Source: Calvatia gigantea
Lineage: Eukaryota > Basidiomycota > Agaricomycetes > Agaricales > Lycoperdaceae
Length of the DNA: 64,000 bases
Direction of reading: 5' to 3'
Assembly: GCA_025093985.1 (NCBI GenBank)
Contig: JACAAK010000002.1
Span: forward strand, 1,860,001-1,924,000
Shown here: positions 26,401-37,525 of the stretch, piece by piece
Layout: every line of letters begins with the position of its first letter
Numbering within the stretch: the first letter of the stretch is position 1
The notes under the pieces: generated by a model
Database searches by the model: none
Seen by the model: only the letters and a program-made list of their open reading frames with translations
Told to the model about the DNA's origin: nothing
Translations under genes and position numbers: made by a program

Positions 26401-27305
26401 CAGACTTCCGCCAACATCCCTTAGCGATATCCAACAAGCCCCTAAGCTCTTGGCGTTAAAGTATGTTCATATTTATACACCCTTATGTCAAATGTTCAAC
26501 CCAACATCTCCCCCACAGGCAGCTCCTGGTTGACTGTGGTATTGGCACTGCGTCACATCTCCATGCAGACTCAACCAAGAATGATGCAGTTGACTCTGTC
26601 ACTGATTCGAGCGGATTTGCTCAACATCGAGTGTTGATCTTCTGCCAAATGAAACAAATGCTCGATATCATCGAAACCGACCTCTTCAGGGCGCAGATGC
26701 CATCTGTCACTTATATGCGTTTGGATGGTGGAACCGAGGCCAATAAGAGGCACGCCATTGTACAGACCTTCAACTCGGATCCTAGCATTGACTGCCTCTT
26801 GCTAACCACGCACGTCGGGGGTCTTGGACTCACCTTGACCGGAGCCGACACAGTTATCTTCGTCGAGCATGATTGGAACCCAATGAAGGATTTACAAGCC
26901 ATGGATCGGGCGCATCGGATCGGTCAGAAGAAAGTCGTCAATGTTTACCGCCTGATTACGAAAGGAACGTTAGAAGAGAAGATTATGGGGTACGCTGTTC
27001 GTACGTGCTTGGCTTACAATACTGCTAATTGCCATTTCAGCCTCCAACGTTTCAAACTTAACATTGCCAACTCTGTTGTCACGCAACAGAACTCCGGTTT
27101 GTCATCAATGGATACCGACCTTGTCCTCGATCTTTTCCGTCGCACAACGGAACGAGAAGACGTTGCAGCTGCGGCAAAAAAAGCAAAAGAAATTTCCAAA
27201 CCAATCACACAGAAGAATGTGCTGCAAGGTTTGGAAGACCTACCAACAGAGGAGGAATATGAGGGTCTAGATATTTCATCTTTCATGGGTTCCTTGGACA
27301 AGTAA
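20458..27305 (+). CDS. MOT1: MOT1/BTAF1, Swi2/Snf2 ATPase that removes TBP from DNA
   Basis: A nuclear transcription regulator that uses ATP to strip TATA-binding protein from DNA. Exon 1 starts at ATG 20458 and ends at a GTAGGT donor; the next exon gives RLDRLLVLLDTGSSVSVRNTA, the first HEAT repeat. A long HEAT array follows, with an insert of acidic/Ser-Pro sequence (21,200-21,600). Near the C-terminus is the Snf2 motor. It has YQQEGVNWLAFLAKYQLHGILCDD, motif I DMGLGKTLQSI (25,447-25,480, rebuilt across an intron), motif II LDEGH (near 25,775), RLILSGTPIQNN, motif V LLLTTHVGGLGLTLTGAD and motif VI MDRAHRIGQKK. It ends GLDISSFMGSLDK. All helicase motifs look intact. About fifteen short introns are implied over 6.8 kb. 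Length fits the family (about 1,900 residues). Confidence 0.96.
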
Positions 27306-27458
27306 ACCTTCCGCAATTCACGAGATAGCATTTATATCCCACGCCGAATATATTGTACAACATGTTCAGTCATAATATACATCATACAAATCTAGTAGTA
27401 CAAACAAAGGGCATAGCCATGAAGATTTGACTATAGTCATGGGGAAAGAAGGTTGAAA

Positions 27459-28238
27459 TCAGTATAAGTAATAGGGGCGTCGTTTCTTCGGTGAAGGGAG
27501 ATCACGTCTCCAGAATCGTGGAAAAGCAAAGGCAACGGCTAGCAAACCCGCTGCTGCGACCGCACCAATGACGATTGCGACGAGGTCACCAGTACCAAGG
27601 TGTGGGTGGGAATCAATGATGGGCGTGGACGGTTTGACACAACTCGTGTCCGTCCCGTTCGTTACGTACAGCGACGCTGACTGGGGGAGGAACTTTGTAC
27701 CTCCATTGGACCTTTCAAACCGCGCGTTGAGCATGTACCATCCTTCCTGGAGGTCGACCGAACTCCAAGTAAAGTTGGTAGTGTTCGGGGAGATATTTGA
27801 TGAAAGCATACGAAGAAGTGGTGGTGACCCTCCATTATAAAGTGGTGCGGTTGCGTTGTTATTTGGTCCCCACAGGTTCTCGGCGACAAAGAGCGCGAAA
27901 TCAGTCCGATTGGGGCTGCCATAGCTCCAAAAAATTGTGTAGTTCTGGCATGTCGTTGCATTCTGCACGTTCACGAACTGGAGCGTAAGAACTGTACTGT
28001 TGCTACTGCCGGTGGCAGTTGGGTCAGGAGGAGAGGACTTCGAGGTCGCCTCTGGTTGAAGAGAAGATGTTGGAGTCGTCAAAGCTGCGGCAGACGTCGC
28101 GACGAGTTCACCGCCGTCGGACGCCTCATTGCCTCCGGGGCCACTCGTCTCATCATCTTGACCATGACGCCGCTTGGTAAACGTCCTCTCAGGCTCGTGC
28201 AAAAAGCTCGGCAACTGTTGAGAGGGGGGAATCAACAT
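27459..28238 (-). CDS. Unidentified Ser/Thr-rich single-pass membrane protein
   Basis: I do not recognise a named family. The frame from ATG 28238 encodes about 259 residues. There is a charged start (ERTFTKRRHGQDDETSG), a Ser/Thr/Pro-rich stretch, and a probable extracellular domain beginning LTLQFVNVQNATTCQNYTIFW with many N-glycosylation sequons (NAT, NYT, NRT, NNT, NTT, NFT, NGT). One transmembrane helix (LVAIVIGAVAAAGLLAVAFAF, about 27,570-27,500) is followed by a short basic tail (RRDLPSPKKRRPYY). The layout resembles secretory, type I wall-sensor-like proteins of basidiomycetes. No signal peptide is seen at the ATG. A CAACAG acceptor near 28,220 suggests an upstream exon supplies it, but I could not place one. 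It converges with MOT1, 153 bp apart. Confidence 0.6.
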   Translation of the reverse strand: MLIPPSQQLPSFLHEPERTFTKRRHGQDDETSGPGGNEASDGGELVATSAAALTTPTSSLQPEATSKSSPPDPTATGSSNSTVLTLQFVNVQNATTCQNYTIFWSYGSPNRTDFALFVAENLWGPNNNATAPLYNGGSPPLLRMLSSNISPNTTNFTWSSVDLQEGWYMLNARFERSNGGTKFLPQSASLYVTNGTDTSCVKPSTPIIDSHPHLGTGDLVAIVIGAVAAAGLLAVAFAFPRFWRRDLPSPKKRRPYYLY

Positions 28239-29236
28239 CCCGACTTCAATGATACATCAGCATAAAGAACTATATGCCAAGAAGTGGGCGTACCAATGAG
28301 CGGAGTGTTTAAATGAAGATTACCAAGGACGCGTGTGGAAGAATGAGAATAAGACGAACCACAATAGGTCTACACGGACTGGTCGGTGGGGAGCGCAACG
28401 AGAGAGAAGGCTGAAAGCTTGACAGGGAGGTATGCGGTTAATAAGTTTCCAGTAAACGGGTATCCAGTAGAAATGTATTGTTTCCTGAGGGCAGATTACA
28501 GTTCTCCCGCCAACTCTCGGGCTGTCTTCTTTCGAAAGAGGATGCCATGTGCCCATGGGGTGTGCAGCCCGTTGTGAAAATTAAATTCCGCGGTTTAGGG
28601 AGGCTGGGAAATACCCACAAGAACTGGTCGTATGAACTTCTTTGGATTGATTTGGAATGAGTTGCACTGACTTCGTGAGAATATCGTCGCGGTGCTTTGG
28701 GAGAGAAATGAGGTAGCCGGAGGCACCAATCGCGATTTTTCATATAGGGATGACAAGACCCGGAACCAGCAAAGCAGGGAGCTCAGGCATCATGCATCAT
28801 GCATCATGTTTGTGATGGGATGTTGCATCGGTAGAAGAATGGCCAATTGTGCGTCTGGCTCCCCTGATTTTAGCATCCAAAGCGGATCATGGTAAGGCCT
28901 TGAGGTGGTATCGCGGTGGTCCCAGAAGGGACTGAGTAAGAAGACTGGGAAGGATCAGTTGGGCGAGAGGATCAAAAAGTAGAGCAAAACTCGACTAGCT
29001 TGGTTACTCATCTCAACGATGGCCGGTACTAATAGCTGGCTAGGGAGAAGACGTTGAATTGTCAGGATTTGGGCTGGAGCCCTGAAGGCCTGACCGATGG
29101 GGTTATCTCAAGCTATATTTCACAGACAACCGATGATATTCTTAGAGCACGGCTTCAAATGCCTCGAACTGGTTAACCCCGCTCCACACAAAAAATAGAG
29201 AACGACAACGGAGACCCGAAATACTCCAAAAGAGGA
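28239..29236. other. Intergenic, about 1 kb
   Basis: It lies between the membrane-protein start and the VAC1 stop. It holds three tandem GCATCAT heptamers (about 28,787-28,810) and scattered open frames without domains. An upstream exon for the membrane protein may be hidden in 28,260-28,560. Confidence 0.5.
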
Positions 29237-31925
29237 CTACCCTCTATTCCTTCCTTTCCCTTTTTTGGTGTTCACGTCGACACCATCAAGCAATTTCTCA
29301 ATCTCTCTCCTAATCTCCTGCAAATTCGCCTTCAATGTCTTAACATCTTCAAATTTCCTCTGCGCCATAGCTTCTTCTATGAAGGTCTCCAGCAATGCCT
29401 CTTGTTCCAGTAAAGGTTGCAACGTTTGTGCGAGTGCTGAGTCTGATTCATATACTCGTTCCTCGACTCCATCGCCGAGGTTGCTCGAATTAGGTGTCGA
29501 GGACCCGGCAGGCTCCTTGCCTTTGTTAATGGATGGTTTTGGCAGAGACTGGGAAAGATATTTACAATCACTAGGAGTCAAACTGAAAGGATAATAGAGA
29601 CTTGCCTGGAGTGGGAACATGTTCTTTTGTAAAAACAAATTGGCTCGCATCAGGATTGCGGATTGAATGCGGCCTTGCGAGCTGCCGGGTCCACTTGGAC
29701 AAGGGAGTTGTGAAATTTTCTTTGCTAGGGCATCGTACTGGCCAAATGCTTCAAGGAGACGCTTCCGAGCTACAGAGGCTTCCTTCGATGGCTGATCGTT
29801 GTGACTAAATTACAGTGTCAGGGTATGCTCAATTACGGAAAATGTGGAAGAGTGTACTTTAGCGCAACGACGAGCTCTTGGAACTGAGGGAGGACCCCTT
29901 CAATTTCATGCTCCAGCGCGATGAAAGCCTGTGATTATTACAGTCAGGGAAGAAGAGGGTTTGGTACTCGGGATGGATGTATTACCTCATGTAACCTGAC
30001 GAATATTGGCACATGCAATCTCTCCTGCTGATATTGTTCACGACTGTGATATGTTGTGAATATCAACACTGAGCGAAAAACCAGAGCGGACGTACAGAAG
30101 AATAGGTCGACAATCTCGACATATCCTCACTCCCTTCAAAAATTTCTCATTGTTATCTATCTCATCGGCTTTTCCAACACCTGCATTCCTTCGTTTTTTG
30201 ACACCGTAGTCTACGCCTTCATCGACTTCTTCTATCTGTCTGGTCTTCGAGTCAACCACGAAGAGTATCGAGCAAGTAGCTGGGCGTTGTGGATTCTTCG
30301 GCGGTAGTGAACAGATTATGCGCCCACATAGCCGGCAGTGATGCTTTCGATTCGTCAATGGGTGGAATGACGATCTGCGTCCGGATGCGTAAGATTCTCA
30401 ATGGGGACGGGATAAAGTGAACTGACAAGCATAAAGGACACTTGGATACCGCCGAATCCTCTTCCCAGGGCGTGATGCGTTGTTCCATGTCTAGTGTTAT
30501 TTAGTTAGTTGGGAGTGTTAATCCTTGATGACGAACCTCTGATATCGGGTTTGGTATTGTCTCCCAGATTTCCAGTCAGAACGTTCTTCCATAGATCACC
30601 AGCATCCCGAATGCTAATATTCTTGAGGGTATCAAAATCAAAAATCGGACAATGTTCGACGGATTTCGTCGGTGCTACTTCCCAAACCTGGTCGCCGTTT
30701 GGCCGAACCACTTGAATTCGTACTCGATTCCGGTGTAGAGGGAGGGGGATTGACAGGAAAGTGAAGATTAATTAATTTCTCAAGGCGCCTCTCCAACTTG
30801 TTTCGTTCAACCTTCTTCATGCCTATATGCCCCTCGACACCTTCGCTCTTGAGTATACGAATGGCCAGAAAGTCATCTGTAAGATCCCGAATGACCCCTT
30901 TCGGTTGAAAACCAGGTCTGTAGGGAATGGAAAGGCGGTTTGGTGTGAGCGAGCGAGAAGTATTTGATTTGTGTCCTGGAGCGGAAGGAGTGCTAGGTCT
31001 TGCTGGGGAATTAGATGAAAGAGAGGAGTTTTTGCCGGTAGTAAGGGATGAAGTCCAGATAACGGGTACAACGGGTTGCTGGATGGTTTCAGGCTTAACT
31101 TCTTCCAGAGGTAATGATGGAAGACTCCAGTTCGGATGTCCTGGGGAAAGGTGGCGGCGGTGATAGGTTCGTTGGAGGTGCAGTAGTCAGTTGAGGTTCG
31201 GATTGATTCAAGTGAGACGGAATAGGAAGAATTTCGGTATCCCTTTGTTGGGGTGGGAGGGATGATACCGAGCCCGTACGGGAGTGCGGCTCTTGGCTAG
31301 GTAAGACCACAGGGGACGATGGGACAGGCACATGAGGTTTGTGAAGGGGGATGCGACGAAATTTGGAAGCTTTACGAAACGGAAGGGAGGACGGGCCTGT
31401 GTCTGGTGTTGCCGGTGCGGATCCTGACGCAACAGGCGAGGACGAGGTAGAGGCGATTGCAGAAGCTGTTGATGCATTGGGTGAAAGAGCTTGTACATAG
31501 GCAGGCTTCTGCTCCGTGGAATCGTGGAAGGGCCTGAGATTGGAGCTGGTACGGTTATCGATGGGAGAGTCCTGAGATTCATGGGAATGATTGGAAGCGG
31601 GAGGCGAAGGCAGGACCGTTAGTAAGGGCGATGATGGGGGAAGTGTGCTGCGGATGTCCAGGGAATACGTAGGTAGAGAAATCGTCCTTTTCCGACTGGC
31701 TCAACGGAGAGGGCGTAAAAGGAGGAGTATGTGCAACGGCAGCTAGCATGGAGACAGGTGGGGGAGTGACACTTGGGAGGAGATGTCCATTCGAGTTGCT
31801 GGATGGACCGCGCGAATGCCGTTTGGGCTGTTAACAAGGGTAAGAAGCGCAAGGTGAGTAGGACGGCAGAAACAGACCTTGTAAGCCTGGTAGGGGATTT
31901 GTGGCGACGCTGTTGGATCAGGCAT
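29237..31925 (-). CDS. VAC1: VAC1/PEP7-like FYVE and Rab-binding endosomal tether (rabenosyn-5 family)
   Basis: A PI3P-binding effector of Rab5/Vps21 on early endosomes, acting with Vps45 and Pep12. ATG 31925 opens MPDPTASPQIPYQAYK. A 49-nt intron leads to PKRHSRGPSS and a Ser/Pro-rich disordered region, and a further intron (GTATTC, branch CTAAC, CTCAG) joins it to DSPIDNRTSSNLRPF. A phospholipid/FYVE-proximal block has DLTDDFLAIRILKSEG and KKVERNKLERRLEKLI (about 30,860-30,770). The FYVE finger starts with CPLC, crosses an intron, and continues SSFHPLTNRKHHCRLCGRIIC; it has a long insert and ends VRICRDC (about 30,460-30,110). The C-terminal rabenosyn Rab-binding helices read QPLLEQEALLETFIEEAMAQ. 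The stop is at 29237. One join near 31,150-31,260 is unresolved because the frame changes there. Confidence 0.85.
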
Positions 31926-32256
31926 GGTGGAAGGGGAACTGGGGCCGCAGCGCGCTCTGTTACATCACGAGCGGCATGTTGAGCGTCTAAATACCATTCT
32001 GTCCCATTAGCAGCCGTGATATCCCAACCTCCGACACCATTTTCTCCAATGATTTGGACCTCGTTAATCCCGGTTACAACCAGTCTCTCATCGATCGGCA
32101 ATCTCTGCAGAGGCAAACCTGCACGCACAGGAGTATAAAAAGGCTGCCAGACATCCTGCAAAAAACACAAAATTGTTGCCTTTATCCCAGTCCATACAGA
32201 CTGTTACATCACGAGCAACAACATTGGGCGTCTAAACACTGTTCTCCATCACCCTC
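31926..32256. promoter_or_regulatory. Divergent promoter of VAC1 and TWF1 with an internal duplication
   Basis: A gap of 331 bp separates two divergent ATGs. The 16-mer CTGTTACATCACGAGC occurs at 31956-31971 and again at 32201-32216. In both places it is followed after about 12-13 nt by GCGTCTAAA and a similar tail, so the match spans roughly 45 bp. The second copy ends about 20 bp before the twinfilin ATG. A long minus-strand open frame crosses the region (31,619-32,170), but it is out of frame with VAC1 below 31,925 and I see no domain in it. Confidence 0.5.
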
Positions 32257-33528
32257 ATGTCTGCCCCCTCTGGCATCACCGTTGCCCCTGATCTTTCCGC
32301 AAAATTTGCAGACGCCCTCAAGTCGGACGTAATACGCTTCTTCAAAGTCGTCATCCAGAATGGTTTCTGTTTCAGTGCTTAATTCCTTCACTGGTAGTCT
32401 CATGTCCTTGCGCAGAATCTCTCGTCCATGACCTGTCGGTTGATGCTGCTGGATCGTTTGAAGAGGACCTTGCAAAGCTCCAGGACAACAGTATTATCTC
32501 GGATACTATCCCTGCATTTATTCTGGCGAAGTTAGATCCACCGTCGATGGATTGGGCCGCCTTCTATTATGTTCCAGAGACAGCTAAAACCAGAGATAAG
32601 GCACGTTTCCAGCACCATAAGCGCGTGTCGCTATTCACAATAGATAAGCAGATGCTTTATGCGTCGACGCGTTCTTCCCTACTCAAAACCCTGGGGTCTA
32701 CCGTCTTTACGGATTCAATATTCGCCACCTCAAAAGCGGACCTGACCGTGGAAGCCTATCAAGCTCATTTGAAACATCTCGCTGCACCGAAACCTTTATC
32801 TGCTCGTGAACAAGAGATAGCAGAAGTGCGTGCTGCAGAAAGTGGTTCCGCTTCTTATGAAGGCAGCCGTACCCGCACTAGTCATGTCGCCAGCGGTGTT
32901 GGCTTCAAGTGGACACCCGAGGTAGAAGATGCTATCACTGAAATTGGCCGGAGTGATACTTCCGCGATTGTTATTCTTGTCAGTACATACATATCACCTG
33001 TGAAACCTTACATCTGATTGTTGTCTAGAGCATTGACCCCCAAACAGAAACGTTACTCTTGAAGTCAAGCTCAGAAATCAACATCGACCATTTATCTTCA
33101 ATAATTCCCACAACTGAACCTTCTTACGCTCTATTTGCGTGGCCCCAACAATACACAACGCCTCCCCGTCGCGAGCTGAGTGTGTATTCCTAGCCTGTGC
33201 CACTCCCTGACTCTTGCTAACATCCCAACAAGTCTTCATCTATTCCTGCCCATCGTCTTCTCCCGTCAAACACCGCATGCTGTATTCTACAGGATCCGGT
33301 TCCACATCACGGTGGATTAAGGGACTCCTCGCCACCACAGCACCCACAGCCCAATTTGCCCCGCGGAAAATTGAAACCTCAGAACCCCAAGAACTTACAG
33401 AACAGTATATTGTCGAAGAACTTGGCCTCAAGGACACAGGGGAGGCAGGTGACAATAATATCGTCCAGACCCAGAACGATCCGTCAAAACCGTTTGCCAA
33501 ACCCAAAGGCCCTCCGAGGAGACGCTGA
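32257..33528 (+). CDS. TWF1: Twinfilin, actin monomer-binding protein with two ADF-H domains
   Basis: Sequesters ADP-actin monomers and regulates filament ends in cortical patches. The ATG at 32257 starts MSAPSGITVAPDLSAKFADAL, then VIRFFKVVIQN. An intron with acceptor CGCAG (near 32,420) leads to ESLVHDLSVDAAGSFEEDLAKL. The first ADF-homology domain continues through MDWAAFYYVPETAKTRDK and MLYASTRSSLLKTLG. The second includes ASGVGFKWTPEVEDAI and ends around MLYSTGSGS. The C-terminal tail is Lys/Pro-rich and ends KPFAKPKGPPRRR at 33528, like the membrane- and capping-protein-binding tail of fungal twinfilins. About three introns are inferred. Length is near the family's usual 330 residues. 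Confidence 0.88.
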
Positions 33529-33812
33529 GGAAACCCCGAAAGTTTGAAACACGTTTGAACGGTTAGAATTGATTTACTACCGGCTTATTTGGCCCCCTTC
33601 TGCGGATTATGTATTGTAGCAAGGGAAATTGCACAAATACCCCAAGGAATAAGTGATTCGAGTGACACGATATGCCCATACGATGATCGATCATCTGCCT
33701 GCTTCCCTTCACTTAAATTTCAGTGATACCGTACACCCAGCGTCTCTTGCCCAAATCTCAAACCATCAGCTTATCTTCGAAAATCTCAATTTCCTTTTTT
33801 TCCACCCGAAAC

Positions 33813-34856
33813 ATGACCCATGCTAACAGTGTCGACAATCAATCTCAGGGTGGCGTAGCTGTATACTGTGGCTCCTCAATTGGAACGCAGGAGGCCTATG
33901 TAGCGGCCGCAAAATGTACGCCCATCCTCCCAATTTTCTGACCCCTTCGCCCACCTACCGAGTTCAGCTGTCGGAAAGGCCGTCGCACTCAGGGGTAGAC
34001 CACTTGTCTACGGCGGAGGGTCGAAAGGAATCATGGGAGTCGTATCTGGTACCGTTCTAGAGTACGGAGGAAAGGTCACAGGTATTGTGCCATACGCAAT
34101 GGTTATCTCGGGTGGAGAGCGAGAGAAAGGCGCTCAGGAGAAGGAGTTGAGGGTGGACCTGAAGCAAGGTGGACGCGAAGCGGTCAGTTTTTTTAATTAA
34201 AAAAAAACTTCCGGTTCACTCTGTATCTGATACGGTATGAATTATGGTCGTAGGTTGAAACAGTGAGCGGTTCAAGTGATACCGTTAGGCTGTTTGTGGT
34301 TTATCGCAGGTTTAGATCATTGTTCAATCGATGCACGAACGAAAGGTTGAGATGGCGAAACGCGCAGATGGATTCATAGGGCTGCCCGGAGGGTTTGGTA
34401 CATTCGAGGAGGTAGGCTTTACCCATTTTTCGGGTTGAGCGCGAACCTTCAATTACTCATAATCTTGATCTCGATCTCAAGGTCCTCGAAGTCACGACCT
34501 GGACGCAACTGGGAATCCATGACAAACGTGCGCCTTTTTGATTTAACACGCTTACTCATTTGTTCTAAAGCACAGTCATAGCTGTCGTTCTTCTGAACGT
34601 CTTAGGGTTCTGGGACCCACTGCGACAGCTCATAAAGCAGTCGATCCAAGCTGGATTCATCCAGAGTGCGAACGAACATCTCATCGTGTTCATTGACGGT
34701 CCGGCGAATCCCGAAGAACACATCACTTTTGACTGGGGAACGGCTGGCCTAAAGTCGTTGGATGAATGGAAGCGGGGACACAACAAAACCCTGTTCGACT
34801 GGACGAAAACGATGAATGGTGCTCCAAATGAGGATGGGAAATGGATAGCAACATGA
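33813..34856 (+). CDS. LOG-family nucleotide phosphoribohydrolase (cytokinin-activating type)
   Basis: A TIGR00730/LOG-type Rossmann-fold enzyme. Plant and fungal relatives release free base from cytokinin riboside 5'-monophosphate, and many fungal homologs act on AMP-like nucleotides. The ATG at 33813 opens [22 protein letters not shown]. The next exon has [17 protein letters not shown], then [20 protein letters not shown] leading into the hallmark PGGFGTFEE (about 34,384-34,411). Later exons give [15 protein letters not shown] and [19 protein letters not shown]. The stop is TGA at 34854-34856. Between REA and [10 protein letters not shown] the only exon solution I find is a 9-nt microexon, GTTGAAACA (34254-34262, residues VET), flanked by canonical sites. 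The active-site Arg/Glu residues are present. Confidence 0.9.
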
Positions 34857-35480
34857 TTAGACCTTGATTGAAGAGCCCTGTGTGTTACTGATGCAGAATA
34901 TCTGTCACTTGAATAGAGACATTGACGCTCCTCTTTAAAATCTAGGCTTTAGCTTTTACCCAGCACCCCCGTCTGAAGGAGCTCTCTGTATTCCTGATCT
35001 TTTTCCTCTAAAAATATAGAAGATAGAGTCCAAGGCCTACGAAGTGAACATTTCTGTTCCATGACCATACTGAGTATAGGGTGCCCATAGGGTGACAGGT
35101 AAATAATTCTGTGGTGGTGGGTCGGTTACCAGCTACCTCTCGTCCTCTCCGGCGTCCCCCTGAAGTTGCCGAGTGGTGTTTCAGTGTCATCGATGTTATC
35201 AATGGTGGATGTCTTTCGTGCCGGGGATCCTCTGCCGTCTTTCCTAAAGGCTCCAGATATCTCGGTGAATTCAGCCAAGTGCGGTTCTCTCGTCGTTCGC
35301 CTCAAGAATGCCAGGGAGATACAGCGCCTCCGAGAATGTGATCTGCGCCACGCAAATACTCAAGCCCAAGGTTCACACATTCTCCAGCCAACGACTGTAA
35401 CAAAGGCGGACAGGGACGCAATGTACCCACGGTGTCATATTTTCACAGAACAGGTTTTAATGCGAAGCAGTCTCCGATAA
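34857..35480. other. Intergenic between convergent LOG and TrpRS genes
   Basis: About 620 bp. A plus-strand open frame at 35,166-35,480 (104 codons) has no recognisable domain, no promoter context and overlaps the 3' flank of the TrpRS gene, so I do not call it a gene. Confidence 0.45.
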
Positions 35481-37206
35481 CTATTGTGCAGCTGCTACTT
35501 CGGGTGTTGCCTTGCATTTGCCAATCGTTGGTGCAATTGAACGGTTTGCACTCATAAAGGCATCCACATCAGCTTCTGTAACCTTGTTCCTTCGCTGAAG
35601 CTCGTATGAGATGGCGTATGCTGCGAGAGATATGACGCTGACGAACCTCCTGAAAACCACCGACAAATTCCTGGAGTTGTGCAATGCATTTGGCCTTGAG
35701 CTGGCCGGTCAACAACTCACCAGCACGGTATTCCTGAGAAAGGCACTGTCAGTCCGTGACAAAAGCAAGTTTGATGTCAGTTTACCCTGCCAAGTCGCTC
35801 CAGCTCTTCATTGTCCTCGAGAAAGAAGGACAAGTACTGATAGGCAACGTCAACTTCAGTGTTACCACCTAAACGCCTGTGCTCCTCTTCGGTTTCTTGG
35901 CCACCCGAAAACCCATGGCGATTGATCTTATTCTTGATTTGGTTTGGCTTGTCCGTCATGAAAATACTACTGTTAGGGTCACTTGCACTCATTTTGGTTT
36001 GGGATCCTTGTAGTGCAGGGAAAAACACGGAATGAATGAGGGAAGGTTTAGGGTATTTGAGCTTCACGGCCACGTCGCGAGTGAGGCGGAAGTAGGGGTC
36101 TTGATCAATGGCACATGGAATTAGGCAGGGGATGCTAGAGGCCATGCCGAAGATGTGTGGAAAGGTGTTGGAAAAGGAGGGAGCAGCTTGTATGGCGGCG
36201 AAGTGGACCTTGCCAATGTTGTCACTTGAGCTGTGTGAGAGCACCGAAAGCTGTGGTATGTAAGACCGTCTTACGATTCGTTAAACCCAAAGGTAGCCTT
36301 GACCTGGTTATAGCTAATCTGGCGGGAAATCTTGGAGACGTTTTCGTAGAAAGCACCGCCCATGTAAGCATAATTACTAAATATGAAAGTCCGTTCGACG
36401 TCAAAGCCACAGGCAATGATATCTTTTGCATTCTCTCTAGCAAACTTGCGAGTTTGATCCGGTTTGAGCTCGTGCTTAAACAAGAACTTTTCATCGTCTG
36501 GCCAGTAGATAGGCAATGTTTAATCACATCACGATATGTTAGGGGCAAGGAACGTACCGGTCAGCTGGATAACCAATGGGCACTCGAAGACATCTTGTAG
36601 CCACCTAGATAAGAATGTTTAGCAACCTTTATAGGCTACGCGTCCCTCGCTTACTTGGTAAAAACAAAGGGAACCATGTGACCGAGGTGCATGCTATCGC
36701 TGCTAGGTCCACGCCCGGTGTATAGGAAAAACGGCTTCCCTTGTTCATACCGGTCCAGGATTTTGTCAAATTCTCTGGGGTGCGAAGTAAAATAAGTTTC
36801 AGGTGTGCGTTTTCGTATTCGACGGCGGGGCGTACCGGTGAGAGAAGAACATCCCTCGTCTGAGGAAGACATGTGGTTTATGACCAGTGAGTCGTTCAAA
36901 GCGCTGAAGCAGAGTAGCGTCAATCCTCCGAGTGCCAAACTGGTCTACCAGTTTGTCATAGTCGATTGCTTGTTGTTTGCCATCAGCTGTTACGCCACCC
37001 TTGACGTCCCACGGTGTAACTATCTGTTCGTGGAGTTGGACGTTGTCAGCAGCTGGCTTAGTTCCTGGATTCTCTTGTGCTCTTCTGGCTGGTCAACAGA
37101 AGGAGATACAAGTGGGATATAATACTGACACAGGGTCATTTTTTGAAGAAGTGGTGACAGCATCGACAACCGAAGCAACAGGTTCTGTCGCAGTGTTGGT
37201 AGACAT
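35481..37206 (-). CDS. WRS1: Cytosolic tryptophanyl-tRNA synthetase
   Basis: A class I synthetase that charges tRNA(Trp). ATG 37206 opens [18 protein letters not shown]. After an intron come [24 protein letters not shown] and [10 protein letters not shown], the eukaryotic N-extension. Then comes [21 protein letters not shown], carrying the HIGH-equivalent (near 36,700-36,660). Further on are [19 protein letters not shown], the helical insert [25 protein letters not shown], and [12 protein letters not shown], the KMSKS-equivalent (about 35,996-35,960). The C-terminal anticodon domain includes [11 protein letters not shown] and [17 protein letters not shown]. It ends EVAAAQ before TAG at 35481-35483. 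About eight introns are implied. It is divergent from NOT4 with 319 bp between the start codons. Confidence 0.95.
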
Positions 37207-37525
37207 TACACTTGGGCTTGGTCAATGCGGCAGATTTGCTGGCAATGCGTGCCCTGTGCCAAATAAGTGGTTGATCAAATATTCATCGACATCGATCAAT
37301 CAAGTCATCTCCTGATTAGATAAGATATTATGATTAACTAAGTAATTAATTGTTCAAACTTTCAACTTCCAAGCAGGTGTAAACAAGCGTGAGAACGGAT
37401 GCCACTGCACAAGCTCTGCTCGCCTCATTGCAAATACCGTGTCCCAGTTTGACCGCTGTCTCTCTTGTTCTCTGCCATCACAACGTCTACGTTGCAAACA
37501 ATTGTCCCTTTTATCGCTTAACACG
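37207..37525. promoter_or_regulatory. Divergent promoter of WRS1 and NOT4
   Basis: A gap of 319 bp separates the two start codons. It contains an AT-rich core (about 37,315-37,350). No specific site was recognised. Confidence 0.4.

Noticed and set aside
31619..32170. A 183-codon minus-strand open frame
   Set aside because: Its lower half lies out of frame over the well-supported VAC1 exons. The upper half (VQIIGENGVGGWDI region) is protein-like but has no identifiable domain, so it is kept only as part of the promoter duplication finding.
33813..34856. LOG gene as a sign of horizontally acquired cytokinin synthesis
   Set aside because: LOG-type genes are widespread in fungi. The gene has local-style introns and CpG content, and no isopentenyltransferase or P450 partner lies beside it.
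35166..35480. A 104-codon plus-strand frame between the LOG and TrpRS genes
   Set aside because: No domain or homology recognised; it lies in the 3' flanks of two convergent genes.
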